Shown piece after piece: positions 20,959-31,414 of a DNA stretch of 64,000 nt; position 1 is the first letter of the stretch; each line of letters begins with the position of its first letter. Source of the DNA: Parelaphostrongylus tenuis (Eukaryota > Nematoda > Chromadorea > Rhabditida > Metastrongylidae); assembly GCA_019055375.1 (NCBI GenBank), contig JAHQIW010001301.1, positions 62,001 through 126,000 on the forward strand. Reading direction: 5' to 3'. The notes under the pieces were generated by a model that was not told where the DNA came from, ran no database searches, and saw nothing but the letters and a program-made list of their open reading frames with translations. A program made the position numbers and the translations under genes.

Positions 20959-22597
20959 TCACCTGTCGTCCCGTTGATCGTCGAGTGACTCGATCGGGTA
21001 CCAGCAACTCTTCCATGTTTCCCTATCGCGTACAAGAGTAGCCCAGTGGGCCCTCCTCGCTCTAGGGATTCGCTGAGCATCATATCTTTCTTCTATCGCT
21101 TTCGTGAAGAAATCGGACCAACGGGTCAGTGGTCTTCCTTTAGAGCGCTTGACGTCCCGAGGAATCCAGTCGGTAACGGCTCTCGTCCATCGGTTGTCGT
21201 TGAAGCGCATCACGTGTCCGGCCCACCTTATTTTCGATATCCTGGCGTGTAGAACGGCGTCTCTGACTTTCGATCGTTGACGTAAGTCGGAACTTCGGAT
21301 CCTTCCTCTCATTTGCGAAATACGGGATACTCCTAGCATCGACCTTTCGACTGCGCGTTCGATAACTCCAAGTGATCTTTCATCCTGCTTACGTAGCGAC
21401 CAGGTTTCTGCTGCATACGTTAGGGCAGGGATAATTGTCGAGTCGAAAAGGTGGGCACGGAGTCGGATGTTCTTTGTCCTCTTCACTACATCTTCGATGC
21501 TCTTAAACGTTCCCCAAGCCGCTCGTTTCCTCCTGCTCAACTCTGGGGCTAGGTCGTTCATCATGTTGATTTCACGACCTAGATAGACGTAACTGGAGCA
21601 TTCGGAGATTGTCGTTCCGTTGAGCGTGAATGGGGCATTAGAAACCCATCCGTTCCTCATGAACATTGTTTTCGTTAGATTCAGTTGAAGACCAATCTTT
21701 CCACAGGCGTTATCGAAATCAGTCAACATTCGTTCTGCTTGGCTGATGTTTGGTGTTATGGTCGACCGTCAATTTTCACTCCCATTTCTTCCCATTCTAA
21801 TGTTCCCATGACGTTTTGTAGGGTGGCAGTGAATAGTTTTGGCGAAATTGTATCGCCTTGTCGAAACCCTCGTCTTAAGTCAATGGTGATATTGTTGTAG
21901 AATGGAGATATTTTGATCGTGAAATCTTTATAAAGCTCACGAAGGATCATTATGTACCGAGTAGGGACTCCCTGGTTATCCAGAGCCTTTATAACCGCTT
22001 CTGTTTCCACTAAATCAAAGGCTTTCTTCAGATCGATAAAAGTGTGACAGAGTGGTTGTTTGTACTCTCGCGAAACTTCAATGAGTCTTGTGATCGTGTG
22101 AATGTGGTCTATGGTACTAAATCCTTTTCGGAACCCTGCTTGTTCGCATGGCTGTCCTTTGTCCAGTGTTCTGTCAGTCCTGTTTAGGATGACTCGAGTA
22201 GTTTATAGACAACGGACAGCAAGCAGATTGGACGATAATTGCCTATGTCGTGAAGGTCTCCCTTTTTGAACAACAATACGGTCTTGCTGGTTTTCCACTA
22301 AATAGGGAACTTGCGTTCTGACAGGTAGCGAGTGAGGAGCCGAGCCAGAGTGTTGATGAGAACTGGTGGCAGGTTCTTCAGTTGTTCTGGTCTAATCCTG
22401 TCTGGACCGGGTGTTGTTCTGTTTTTCACCGACGGTATAGCATGTCGGATTTTGGAAGGGAGGACCGGTGAAACGACATAATAGTCCTCTTTCAATTTAT
22501 ATGACAGTAAGAGAACATGGCTAGCGAAGAGATCCGAGTAGTATTGGTGGATGATTTTCTCCATAGCCCTTCTCGAAGCTATAAGTGTCCCGTCAGG
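20959..22597 (-). pseudogene. RTE reverse transcriptase and C-terminal region (copy 3), catalytic box deleted
   Basis: The endonuclease frame continues as PDGTLIASRR, then MEKIIHQYYSDLF and TPGPDRIRPEQLKN to a TAG (22298-22300), then [14 protein letters not shown]. After a frameshift near 22.2 kb come EQAGFRKGFSTIDHIHT, FIDLKKAFDLVETEAVIK and FRQGDTISPKLF. At 21756-21765 a net 37-bp deletion relative to copy 1 removes the FADD box and shifts frame. The remaining 256 codons (20959-21729) are intact to a stop beyond SLDDQRDDR. This is the only copy here with the full C-terminus. Confidence 0.9.
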
Positions 22598-23758
22598 TTA
22601 TCGGAGAGCAATCATCTTGGTCTTATAGTTGGCGAAGCCTCGCTGGGCTTTGTAAATGCTCTTCCCAGCTTCTGCAGCTTCTACCATAACTTCTGCTCTT
22701 CTCTCTTCAAGATCTTCTTTTATCGCTTCTCTGCATCGTTTCGCAAGTTCGGACGTAAGGTTTCGGTTGCCTGCAGCTCGTGCCATTCCACGTTGACGTA
22801 TCAGCTCGAGTGTCTGCGGAAACAAGCGTCTCTTCGTGACATTAGGACTCTCTGCTTTTATAGCGCTAACGTGAAGATATTCAACGAGTCGATCGTACTG
22901 TTCGTCGATGTTGTCGATAACGGTATCTTCCCAAGAGCCGATTAATGATTTGAATACATCCCCGTTTATGGTAGTTCTGGGACTTCGTTGTTTGAATTTA
23001 GCGGCTTTCTCTCCTCTCATCGAAAATCGGAATGTTGCGCGAAGGAGGCTATGGTCTGATCCCGTGTAGGACTTAGGAACAACAGCGACGTCGGTCAGGC
23101 AAAACCTTCGATTTACTATGATGTGATCTATTTCGTTATGGTACTCTTCATTGGAAGACTGCCACGTCCATCGCTGAGAAAGAGGCTTTTGGAATTGCGA
23201 GTTAACATGGATGGTTTGGGTCGTCATGGTAAACTCAGATAGCCTCTCACCCTGTTCATTCCATTCTAGTCCGTGGGTCCCTATGTGACGTTCTTCAGAC
23301 GTTCTTCTAGGCCCAATTTTTGCGTTGAAATCTCCGACAATGACTTTGAAGAATGTATGATCTTCTCTGAAGAACTTTTCGAGGTCCATTTAGAACGCTT
23401 CGACTTCGTCTTCGTCATAGCTTGATGTTGGTGCGTAAGCAACCAAGATGGTCAAAGCCGGCATAGAACCACATCATTTCAACCGTAATCGTCCGATACG
23501 GGTTGTTAGTTGTTCGAACGAATCAATGTTCACGGTCAAATTCGATTTGACGAGGACGCCAACATCGCCGACACCTCTGCAATCGCATGTACCAAGGAAC
23601 AGTTTTTCTTCGGTATCATAAACAGCTTGAAAAGGATGGCGCCTTCTCGTCTCAGCCAGGCCAATGACGTCGTACCTTATTCCTTTTGCTTGAATCAATA
23701 GATCTTCTACAGCGGATTGGTGAGCAAGGGTTCTTGCGTTGTAGGTACAGATCGTCAT
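22598..23758 (-). pseudogene. RTE apurinic-type endonuclease and linker (copy 3)
   Basis: One frame runs from the ATG at 23758 (MTICTYNARTL) through in-frame stops TGA (23474-23476) and TAA (23390-23392) to a TAA (22598-22600). The endonuclease nicks the target to prime cDNA synthesis. Visible motifs are YNARTL with the conserved Asn, IGLAETRR with the catalytic Glu, [11 protein letters not shown] with the D-x-N pair, and TGSDHSLLRATFRF with the terminal S-D-H. All key residues are still present, so only the two stops break this domain. The frame continues beyond the third stop into the RT N-terminus. Confidence 0.9.
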
Positions 23759-24047
23759 TTTAGTCCGTTTCGATCTTGGCAGCCTAGTTCGGCCCTGAGA
23801 TTTTAGCAGCCTCTCCGTACTCGTCCTACCTGGCGCTGCCGTACCAGGGGCTCTTTCGGGGTCAGGGGAATGAGGCCCATATTTGTTACTGTTTTTGGCA
23901 TTTTGATACCCAACGTATAGCTTGCCAGGCTCTAAACGTGGAGGCTGTTTGCCAGTCTCTCTCGGAGGAGCGGGAGGAGCTTATTTGTTGGAGGCGACTC
24001 CTAACTGCCTCCCATGTACTTCCCAGCCGCTTGATTGCAGGCTTTTG

Positions 24048-24088
24048 GCCGACTTGACTCGCAGAAATAGAGTTTTTGTCAAGTCGGC
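24048..24088. promoter_or_regulatory. Conserved hairpin in RTE 5' leader
   Basis: Arms GCCGACTTGAC and GTCAAGTCGGC (11 bp, perfect) enclose a 19-nt loop. The same arms with a different 17-nt loop recur at 58346-58384 in the leader-only copy. Conservation of the stem against loop change suggests a structured leader RNA; its role is unknown. Confidence 0.55.
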
Positions 24089-24240
24089 GCTGCAGAAACA
24101 GGGAGCTCGTCTCCTGAATCCACCTGCGTCTCTGGGAAGCACACGGTCGCTTTTGGTTCGCGTTTTATTCCCCTATCCACCACCTGGGGACGCGCCATGT
24201 GCCCTCGCGACTAACCGGGCGGGATCCCTCAAAGAGGGAA

Positions 24241-24273
24241 GGCCAATAAAAAAAACCTTCTCAGAGAGAGGAT
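24241..24273. repeat. Target-site duplication, right half (RTE copy 3)
   Basis: 33 bp, the same as 20910-20941 with one additional A in the A-run. It marks the 5' end of the element exactly. Confidence 0.9.
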
Positions 24274-24603
24274 TAGGTGGAGTATAGTAAAGTCAAAGCT
24301 GAGGTTAGAGATTCCAGAATAAGATAAGAGAGCACACATTGACAACAAGTTCACGTGAGAAGGCCGAACACCAAAACAAGCCGGATCAGGCGACTGACAC
24401 AAAGAGAGGTCATCCATGTTACGGTAGTCACGAGAGTGCTCGAGCATCTACTGTAAACATAGGCCTACGAAATATGGAAGATGAAGATACACGATCCGAG
24501 CTTATAAGTTGATAATCTACTCTCGAGAAGAGGTACACAGCATCAGAACGTATTCTGACTTTTCTACATATATATATGCATATATAACATATATATATCT
24601 ATC

Positions 24604-24647
<44 letters not shown>

Positions 24648-24870
24648 ACCTGGTACTTGATACTTAAGCTGTCCTTCTTAACTAATTGTGTGGACCCTAG
24701 TGCATATTCCATTCGTCCCTTCGCTACGCGACAAGATACTAAGACCAATAATGAATATAGGGAGGTAGCGTGGTTAAAGCTGTTGAGGAAGTACTTTTTG
24801 CATGTCTTTTAGCTTTGATGTAAACCCTTAATGATATGGTAAAGAAATGAAATGATTTATCTGCACCACT
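24274..24870. other. Non-coding, with AT microsatellite
   Basis: Contains TA-rich sequence from 24566 to 24644, including an uninterrupted (AT)19 run at 24607-24644. Nothing else was recognised. Confidence 0.6.
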
Positions 24871-24894
24871 TATGGCAAGATAAAGTCTGCCTTA

Positions 24895-25140
24895 TATAGC
24901 AGTAGTGATAGTTACTGCTTGGAAATCACCAGGTTGGAAATAAGGTTCTTGACGGTCTTGTCGAAAATGCTTGATTATTAGAAAATCTGGCTCACCTAAG
25001 ATTCTAATTTGGCTTAAAGCAATCGAAGGATCAAATAGCATCAATTGAAGTATTCTCCGTCTGCCTGGATGCAATTCTGCCAAAGCTCCGGCAACAAATC
25101 AGTTTCGCGCTTTATATATTTTTGCACATACCTGCCCAAC
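24895..25140 (-). mobile_element. Mariner transposase C-terminal remnant, minus strand
   Basis: The minus strand encodes YIKRETDLLPELWQNCIQAD followed by GEYFN and a stop. This matches the W-x-x-C-(I/V)-x-x-x-G-x-YF ending typical of mariner transposases. The sequence after the stop is plausible 3' UTR and terminal repeat. It lies back-to-back with the plus-strand mariner remnant that begins near 25.15 kb, so two insertions or an inversion must be involved. Confidence 0.45.
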
Positions 25141-25149
25141 AATGGAACC

Positions 25150-26130
25150 TTCATGGAAAGTCATTCGCAATTTACTGCTTTACTTTTCAATTAGGGCACA
25201 ATTATTAATGTGTATTTGACAACATCAATCGTGCAAAAGGCCGTGAAGTTGTGTATGGAGCTGTGGCGTATGAATGTTTACAAAGTTTCGCAATGGAGAT
25301 ACTAATTTGGTCGATCAGTCAAGATCCGGAAGACTGCGTGAAATTGATCGGGAAACAATCATTGAAGCGATTGAAGAAGATCCGACTTTGTCAAATGATG
25401 ATTTGACCTTTGATTTCCACTGTTCAGAGAAGCAGATCGCGAAGATTTTGACAGACGCAGGCAAAAATGGCGCAAGGGCAATTGGATTCCGCACGATCTC
25501 ATACAAGCTCAAATTAACAAACAAAAGCAAATTGCTTAAGCTCATTTTCGTCGTCATCGCCGTTCTTCGTTTTCTTAAACAGAATTGACACTATTGATGA
25601 GAAGTGGATCTACAAGAGCTAGCGTCGTTATTCAGATCAGCAAGTAAAACCAACACCGAGACCAAATCGATTCTGAAACCGTAGTGTTCCAATTGATTGG
25701 GACTTGTTGCAAGCCGATCAATCAGACCATTGAAGCTGAGCGATATTGGCAGCAACTGAGCCGTTGCTATCAGCAATTCCACATCACCGCCGTCGCCGAG
25801 TCATTTTGCTTCAAGACAATGCAAAGCCACACGTTGCCAAGATGACAAGGAAGAACTCAACCGATTTGGATTGGGAGCGGCTGGATCATTCGCCGTAATC
25901 GCCAAAAGGTTGTCTCCGTCCGAGTTCCATCTCTTCAGATCATTGGAGCACTGGCTGGACAAGAGGAAGTTTCAGGACATCAGTCATTTGCGTAGAGAAT
26001 TGACTGGAGGGTTCGCATTGAAGAGTAAAGAATTTTATGAACGTGGAATTGTTTTGCTGCCACAGCGTTAAAATAATTGCATTTAGGCAGACAGAGATTA
26101 CTTCGATTAATGTTATTTGACACATTCGAT
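25150..26130 (+). mobile_element. Mariner transposon remnant (plus strand)
   Basis: Read across frames, it shows IRNLLLY, a GHN...NINRA segment, FTKFRNGDTNLVDQSRSGRL, REIDRETIIEAIEEDPTLSN, a middle part with an LQHDNARPH-type region near 25.82 kb, then HLFRSLEHWLDKRKF and FYERGIVLLPQR. This is the canonical order of a mariner transposase: HTH DNA-binding half, then the D,D34D catalytic half that cuts and joins the TIR ends. Multiple frameshifts break it. The sequence resembles mariners known from hookworms; TIRs were not delimited. Confidence 0.85.
25274..25588 (+). pseudogene. Mariner transposase N-terminal half, 104 codons open
   Basis: Longest open piece of the element. It holds the second helix-turn-helix region (IIEAIEEDPTLSNDDLTFDF and the following CSEKQIAKIL), which in mariners recognises the terminal inverted repeats, preceded by the linker FRNGDTNLVDQSRSGR. 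The frame diverges after FRTISYKLKL and ends before the first catalytic Asp. Confidence 0.8.
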
Positions 26131-26665
26131 TACTTGAAAAAGTAAATTTTTGAACTTTGGTACAAGTTCAGTAACCTATTTGGAGACCTATTTACAAACC
26201 GCAATTGCGCTATAATCCAGAGCAGTCGCTATGATACTGTTTCGTTTTCTCACATCCAAATATTTCTAAAGAGATAATCATAGTTTTCTTCTAAGTCTCA
26301 GGAACAATTCCAATTTTTATATGTGATAAGAAAAACCAGAAATGGCAACAGTGAGGTTGTAGCTAGCTATTGAAAAACAGTTTCGCAACATATATGAATG
26401 AGTTTCTTGTAGTTTTTTGTCTGTGTCAGTTCCCCATAGTAATCATATAAAAACAGTTGGAAGTGAAGATAATAAGATGTCTGCTAAGATCTCGACTATA
26501 TCTGGCTAGCTATGCTCAGGAAAACAGATGATGCTCTTTTCACAGACCCCAGTAATTTTGCCACGACCGAATAGTCGAGTTGTAAACGTGGCAGATCTTT
26601 AGAAGATATTTCGCTCTATGAATCGTGAAATAATAGTAATGTAGCTAAGAGACCGCTGTATACAG
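26131..26665. other. No clear gene; one weak exon candidate
   Basis: TTTTCACAG followed by TPVILPRPNSRV and GTAAAC near 26.56-26.60 kb could be a 36-nt phase-0 exon leading into the candidate exon at 26666. It is too short to call alone. Confidence 0.25.
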
Positions 26666-26830
26666 CTCATGAAGCAGTTGGCTTTGCTGTTTCCACCGGC
26701 AACGAACTCTCGCTACGAGCGGCTAAATTTGGTAAACGAACATCTTCCTTCCAAACTGTTGAGTGAGGAACAGAGCATTTCTCGACTAAGCGATGTTAGA
26801 GATTACATTTTATATCAAGCGAAAATGAAA
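26666..26830 (+). CDS. Candidate host exon, 55 codons, phase 0 to 0
   Basis: Acceptor-like CTGTATACAG precedes and a strong donor GTGAGT follows. The 165-nt interval is fully open in one frame: LMKQLALLFPPATNSRYERL, NLVNEHLPSKLLSEEQSISR and LSDVRDYILYQAKMK. Its composition (balanced, amphipathic, charged) is unlike translated repeats nearby, and no repeat family overlaps. The family was not recognised. The next candidate exon on the same strand (27221) begins in a compatible phase, which supports a multi-exon gene on the plus strand. Confidence 0.5.
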
Positions 26831-27220
26831 GTGAGTGTATAGAACGATATCTGTTATTTCAAATCCTGTATAAAAAAGCGTTTAAACTCGAATGGGCAAG
26901 AATGAACCCCTTTCTGTCAGCCCTAAATTCTTGCTTCTCTCTGAATCAAGTGTTATCGTCTGTGTAAGGGCGAACGTAATCGGATAATAATTACTATCAT
27001 AATGCTGATGCCAGCTTAAGGTCAAGTATTTGCAACATTTGCAGTCTGCTCACTATGCAAGGACTCTTTCTTGACTGCTAATTAGAGCTCCTTTATCTCC
27101 TGCTCTTTATCTCTCACTCTTCCACCCTCTCGTCATTTTTTATTGGGTTAGAATAGTTTATTCGCATGTATTTTTAGTATTATAATCAATGAAAGAATTT
27201 TTTTGAATAAAAATCTATAG

Positions 27221-27323
27221 CAGCCTACTTCCAGCGGCCTCAACAATAAAAGGGAAAAATATCATATTAACACCATTATAATCTTGCGTACTCAACCGAA
27301 ACCTTGGACGGTCATAGTTGATG
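27221..27323 (+). CDS. Candidate host exon, 34 codons + 1 nt
   Basis: Preceded by AAAATCTATAG and followed by GTGAGT. It translates as QPTSSGLNNKREKYHINTII, ILRTQPKPWTVIVD and a split Gly codon. The phase-0 start fits the phase-0 end of 26666-26830, with an intron of about 390 nt between. The hydrophobic strand followed by VIVDG is vaguely like the start of a metallo-beta-lactamase fold, but one exon cannot establish this. The acceptor could also be three bases downstream. Confidence 0.4.
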
Positions 27324-27458
27324 GTGAGTAATCACTACTCTTCCTATTTGGTATGATACACCGACATAGATAAAGTCTTTAAAAACTGCCGAACGAACAA
27401 CGAAGATAGACAACAAAATAGGAGATTTTGCGCATTGCTTCGAAATCACTTTACTTAC

Positions 27459-27551
27459 GTCATAAACCCCAAAGTGACCGCTACAGAAATCGAATCGCGC
27501 AGAGCGAATTGCACGATTATTGTTGTTCCATCTAGGTTTTCTTTCCCCGCA
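27459..27551 (-). CDS. Candidate host exon on the minus strand, 31 codons
   Basis: On the minus strand AATTTTTGCAG precedes and GTAAGT follows, both good nematode consensus. The 93-nt interval is open and phase 0 to 0: CGERKPRWNNNNRAIRSARF then DFCSGHFGVYD. No repeat overlaps it. Its strand conflicts with the neighbouring plus-strand candidates, so it is either a separate gene inside their intron or chance. The family is unknown. Confidence 0.35.
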
Positions 27552-27645
27552 CTGCAAAAATTTTTAAAATTCTTGTATGACTTTGATAGGGCAGTATTTC
27601 CTCTGCTAGTTCACATGCTTTTGGTTTGAATATTTTTTGTCTTGT

Positions 27646-27787
27646 ATGGTGAAAAACGCTGATCTACTATGTAAACGTACTGAATTTGCCAATCAATCAC
27701 TTGATTTAAATCGTACTAAGGATATCACAGCAAAAATCTCTAGTTTCGATCCTCCCTACTTCATACAGGACCCAAGGGCAGTCTTTA
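27646..27787 (+). CDS. Possible first or internal exon, 47 codons + 1 nt
   Basis: Open from ATG (MVKNADLLCKRTEFANQSLD) through LNRTKDITAKISSFDPPYFI and QDPRAVF, to a GTAAGT donor at 27788. A stop follows in the intron frame two codons later. No acceptor was seen just upstream, so it may be a first exon. The family was not recognised. Confidence 0.3.
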
Positions 27788-27789
27788 GT

Positions 27790-29945
27790 AAGTAGAGATT
27801 AGGAAACAATGAGTAACCTATCAAAATTATGATGCTTGATGTATGCGGCACCAGTTTATCGATAACTCTCGCTATAAACTAAGTCTATATCAGCCATTCC
27901 AATACTTTCAGTTATTCAGAGGTGACGTATGTTACAGCTTACGGATAATGAAGAGATTCTGAGCATGGACGGATAAACCTTTTTGAGTAAAAGGCTTGCA
28001 ACATTGGCATTATGCAAACTATTGGCCTGGATTATGTGTCTCCAATGAAGAATTCTCGACACGATACCGCTCCCAACCACATCCATTTTTGAAAAAACGT
28101 ATTTCCAATCTTTCTCTATTTCTCTAATGATCGTTCATCACTCCAAAATTCAAGAATCTGAAGGGTTTATCTTACTTATAAAATGGTTTATATGTTGTAC
28201 TTTGAAAGTAAACATGAATTTCATTTCACCGGCAAGCATTTTTCGCTAGACAGGCCTTCAGTTCAGATGTCTAACAAATTTTCGATAGCGCAAATCTCTA
28301 TGATTTCAATGATGCGCTTGGTTTTCAAGAAAAACGTTCTAGTGCGTAGTTAGAGCTAAAAGAATACTGAGTTTCGTCCTCGGCGTGGTGTCGCTGGCGC
28401 AACGAACTTTACACGTGGCGTGCGATGCGTGCCGAGTGCAAAATGCAATTTTCTTCAGCTGCACAGCGCACTTAGAAGTCTTTCTTGAAAGCCAACCTCG
28501 TAATTAAAAATGTCAAGATTTTAGCTGCCGAATGGGTATGAAAGTCTGAGAGAAAAGCCGTGTCCAGCGAAAAGTACTAGAATATGCAACACAATGTTAT
28601 TCATGCTACTACAGTACGCGAAGAAATTTTTATTCTCAGGAGGCAAGTTGACCATTGAAATCCTCGAAATTTTAGCTGTCGACTAGTCATTAAAAGGCGA
28701 TGGCTTGACGCCTATGTTGCGAAATACTTCCACATGCCTGTGCAAGGTATGCGCGCCTCATGTGAAATGGAAAAATCAATTTCAGTGTTACAGCGCAATG
28801 AAAAGCTTTTTTGAAAAATTAAAAACACTGATGAATCCGTCCAAATTTGTGCCATTGGTTATTTACTGGTTTCTTAAGGAAAAGCTTTGCTCAACGAGAA
28901 ATTCTTGAGTGTGAAATTATATTTTTTTCACATTGTTACAGCGTAATATAAAGGCCCCTCAAAAAGCATAAAGTAGCTCTCAAAATTACAAGACTTAAGC
29001 TATCGAATGACTATTGAAAAGTCTGTGAATAGTAGAAAGTACGTTTTTTGAAAGTGAGTGCGTATAGGAGAAGCAGCGTATTCTCCGCAATGACGAGCTC
29101 GCTCTCTTCCTACACTTAATCCAGCTACATACTATCATTACCTGCAGTTAGACCTCCATCAGAGGTGTTCAGCTGTAGAATATGTAACTTCAACCTACGT
29201 TGTCACAGAACAAGCGATGGAAATGCACAATAAGGGTTCAAAGTTTGTTTATTCCTTTACAACGACGTGGTCCTATCACGGAAAAATGAAAAACCTCAAG
29301 AGTAGTTGTCGCTCTTAAATCAAAAACCTTTGTGATAGGATTAAATCGGCGTATTTTATTCTTCATGTAACGATAAGATACCTCTAACTTATAAACTTTA
29401 TGTCTAATTACCAAAAAAACCATCTACGACTTCCAAGCAGCGGGATAACATTTTAGGCGTGATGTGTAATCTTTTTTTTTCGCTCTCGCAGCGCTACTGG
29501 ACAATTTTTCAAAAACCAGTTTACAGTATTAAAATTCTTTAGATTTGGAATATCTCATCACTAGTAAAACTTTAGTGAAGAGCCATGTCGAAGTCCCAGA
29601 AGAGCCAATGAAGCAAATTGAGTGTGAAACATAAATTCATTTCCCCTGCTTCAGAGTTATAGAAAAGTTTGTTGAAAGCTAAACATATCGCTGAAATCAC
29701 TCGAGAGATTTGAGCTTTTTAGTGATTCACAAATGTCCTGCGAGAAAACTTTTACACAGCGCGTAAGGCTTTTAAACATTCGTGTATCATATTTGTTACA
29801 CATGTTCTCTGAGGGTTAAAAATTGCTTGGTCTAGTAAAGTATTCTATTGAATCGAGGATTTATTGAAGTTTCGCGATAAGAGATCTTTGTTTCACTCGA
29901 ATTGATTCAAAAAACGCCTTCGACTAATTAAAGAATATAGAGTGT
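27790..29945. other. AT-rich stretch with several family-E repeat copies
   Basis: Copies near 28.2-28.57, 28.61-29.01 and 29.61-29.76 kb share the pattern GTGTGAAA..., TTACAGCG..., AAAGCT..., GCTATCGAATGACTATTGAA and AAGTCTG. The copies are strongly diverged, have no coding capacity and no clear termini. No gene is supportable. Confidence 0.45.
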
Positions 29946-29959
29946 TTTGCATAGCTTTA

Positions 29960-30060
29960 TACCTCCAGCGGCAGTTCATTTCGCGTTTTATCCATACCCA
30001 GAGCGCTTGCTGCCATTACACCACGGAAGCCATTGCTCTGCTACCAAACGCAGCCTCTAG
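29960..30060 (-). repeat. tRNA-like SINE head (S3-like)
   Basis: The minus strand reads CCGTGGTGTAATGGCAGCAA, an A-box match, followed by GGATAAAACGCGAAATGAAC, similar to the region around the B-box of the S3 copy at 39.08 kb. The B-box is degraded. Confidence 0.4.
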
Positions 30061-30114
30061 AACGGTATACGAACATTAGAACGAGAGAAGGTGGAAGTGA
30101 AAATTGATAGCTAA

Positions 30115-30740
30115 AAAATACACGTCTTCGCTTAGCTGGCGACACCGTTCCTATGCCTCCAACCATCAAGTCAACAAATGCTGACTCATTTTGACAGCGT
30201 TTTTTGAAGATTAATCTTCTACTAAATTTTTACGAAAACGATATCCAAGAAGAACGGATCAGTTTTGAATGCCCTGCTGACGCTCTACAGAACAATCATC
30301 TCCGAATGCTCGAATATATCCATCTACGTCAGAAGTCCTTAAGGACGAACGAATCAATTCCAAAACTGTGTACAAGGAAATGAAACGCCTGCTGAGTGTT
30401 TTAGAGTATTGAGAATTAGGAAGGAGAACAAGAACCAAACTTTCTGCCCACCTTCTTGATAAACAATTCTCCGCCTTAACATTTGCGCCAGAAGCATGGC
30501 TATATTAGACAGGATGAAAGGAAGCCATCGTTATCGAAAGCGAATTTGAGAGGTGAAAGCCAGTAGTATCTCGCATTCTGCAGTTATAAGGATAAATCTA
30601 AAATTCTGGCTTTAACGACAACCGATGGGCGCGAGCCGTTACTGACTAAATATCTCGGAATGGAAACAGGGCAACAGAAAGATACCAACTTGATGGTGTC
30701 TTCATGAAAACTTCGAAGAGAGATCTAATGCTCCGAAAAT
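30115..30740 (+). mobile_element. RTE remnant, palm to C-terminus, plus strand
   Basis: Across frames the plus strand reads RLAGDTVPMPP (where FADDIVL is expected), TIISECSNISIY, TKLSAHLLDKQFSALTFAPE, AWLY and NDNRWARAVTD. These follow the order of the copy 2 protein: TISECSSYIYLG, RLRAHLFDSTIIPALTYAAE and DNRWTRAVTD. It is heavily decayed, with the first catalytic Asp changed to Gly. The 5' part is missing or unrecognisable. Confidence 0.65.
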
Positions 30741-31262
30741 AATTACAGCAAGTACGCCATAGGTTACACTCACACGCTATAGAAAAAATTGGAAAGTTCA
30801 TTGGTGCCTGCTGTAGTTGGTCGGCAAGCAACGAGATGAAAGGTAGTATTTGCAAGATGTGCACATTTGCTAATGGGTAGACAACTTTATTCCCGCATGG
30901 AACAACTTTTATATAGTGAACAGATAGTGAGCCAAGTATCTTTCAGGCCCATTTAGGACATGAAAGCTCCGAGGGACAAAATTGATGGACGAACACGATG
31001 CCCTCATGACACACACGCTGAGTTCAGACAAGCGACTAGAATCTACTTGGGTTTCAGAGATTGCAAATTCCAAAGTGATACCAGAGTAAAACTTTGACTG
31101 CAGTTTAGTGTCAACATAATGATTTGGGAAGATGATCATTATCCATGCCTAGGTTGAATGGTGATCTGTTTTGGAAACACTATGGATCGCCTGTTGGTTC
31201 AACTCGGCATACCAAACTCACCCAAATCTTCCTTCTGCGGGAATCGAAAAATTTGGTATCAG
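30741..31262. other. No supportable gene
   Basis: A minus-strand frame at 30909-31139 has no motif. No repeat was recognised. Confidence 0.35.
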
Positions 31263-31353
31263 AATTGCCGGAGAGTGTGAAAATAGTGACATTGGTCTAT
31301 TCATATACGGCAGCGATAAATCAGACGCCTTCTACTCAAGCAGCTACTACTTT
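31263..31353 (+). CDS. Possible host exon, 30 codons
   Basis: TTTGGTATCAG precedes and GTGAGC follows. The open frame reads IAGECENSDIGLFIYGSDKS then DAFYSSSYYF. The same frame stays open upstream to 31165 (WIACWFNSAYQTHPNLP), so the true exon may be longer if another acceptor is used. The family was not recognised. Confidence 0.3.
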
Positions 31354-31414
31354 GTGAGCTGTCATCACATCTATTAATCTTGGCTTTTACTGTAATTAAT
31401 TCTCTTTTCACATT

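Larger units (their letters stand above)
20942..24240 (-). mobile_element. RTE-clade non-LTR retrotransposon copy 3, nearly full length (3.3 kb)
   Basis: Minus-strand element of about 3299 bp, the usual size of RTE elements, with a 5' leader (24240-23759), AP-type endonuclease, RT and C-terminal region. Its 3' end carries two ACAGGTGAT-type units followed by ACTTAA. A 32/33-bp target-site duplication brackets it exactly. Damage is limited: four point stops, at least one frameshift near 22.2 kb, and a 37-bp deletion that removes the RT catalytic box. It is the reference copy for the lineage in this window. Confidence 0.95.

Noticed and set aside
24190..24240. HDV-like self-cleaving ribozyme at the RTE 5' end
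   Set aside because: Such ribozymes are known at 5' ends of some non-LTR elements, but I could not pair the required double-pseudoknot helices here. A covariance-model search would decide.
23922..24287. 121-codon plus-strand ORF
   Set aside because: It is antisense to the RTE 5' leader and crosses the target-site duplication, so it cannot be an old gene.
27221..27323. Metallo-beta-lactamase-fold protein
   Set aside because: VIVDG after a hydrophobic strand is only suggestive. No downstream HxHxDH motif was found in a compatible exon.
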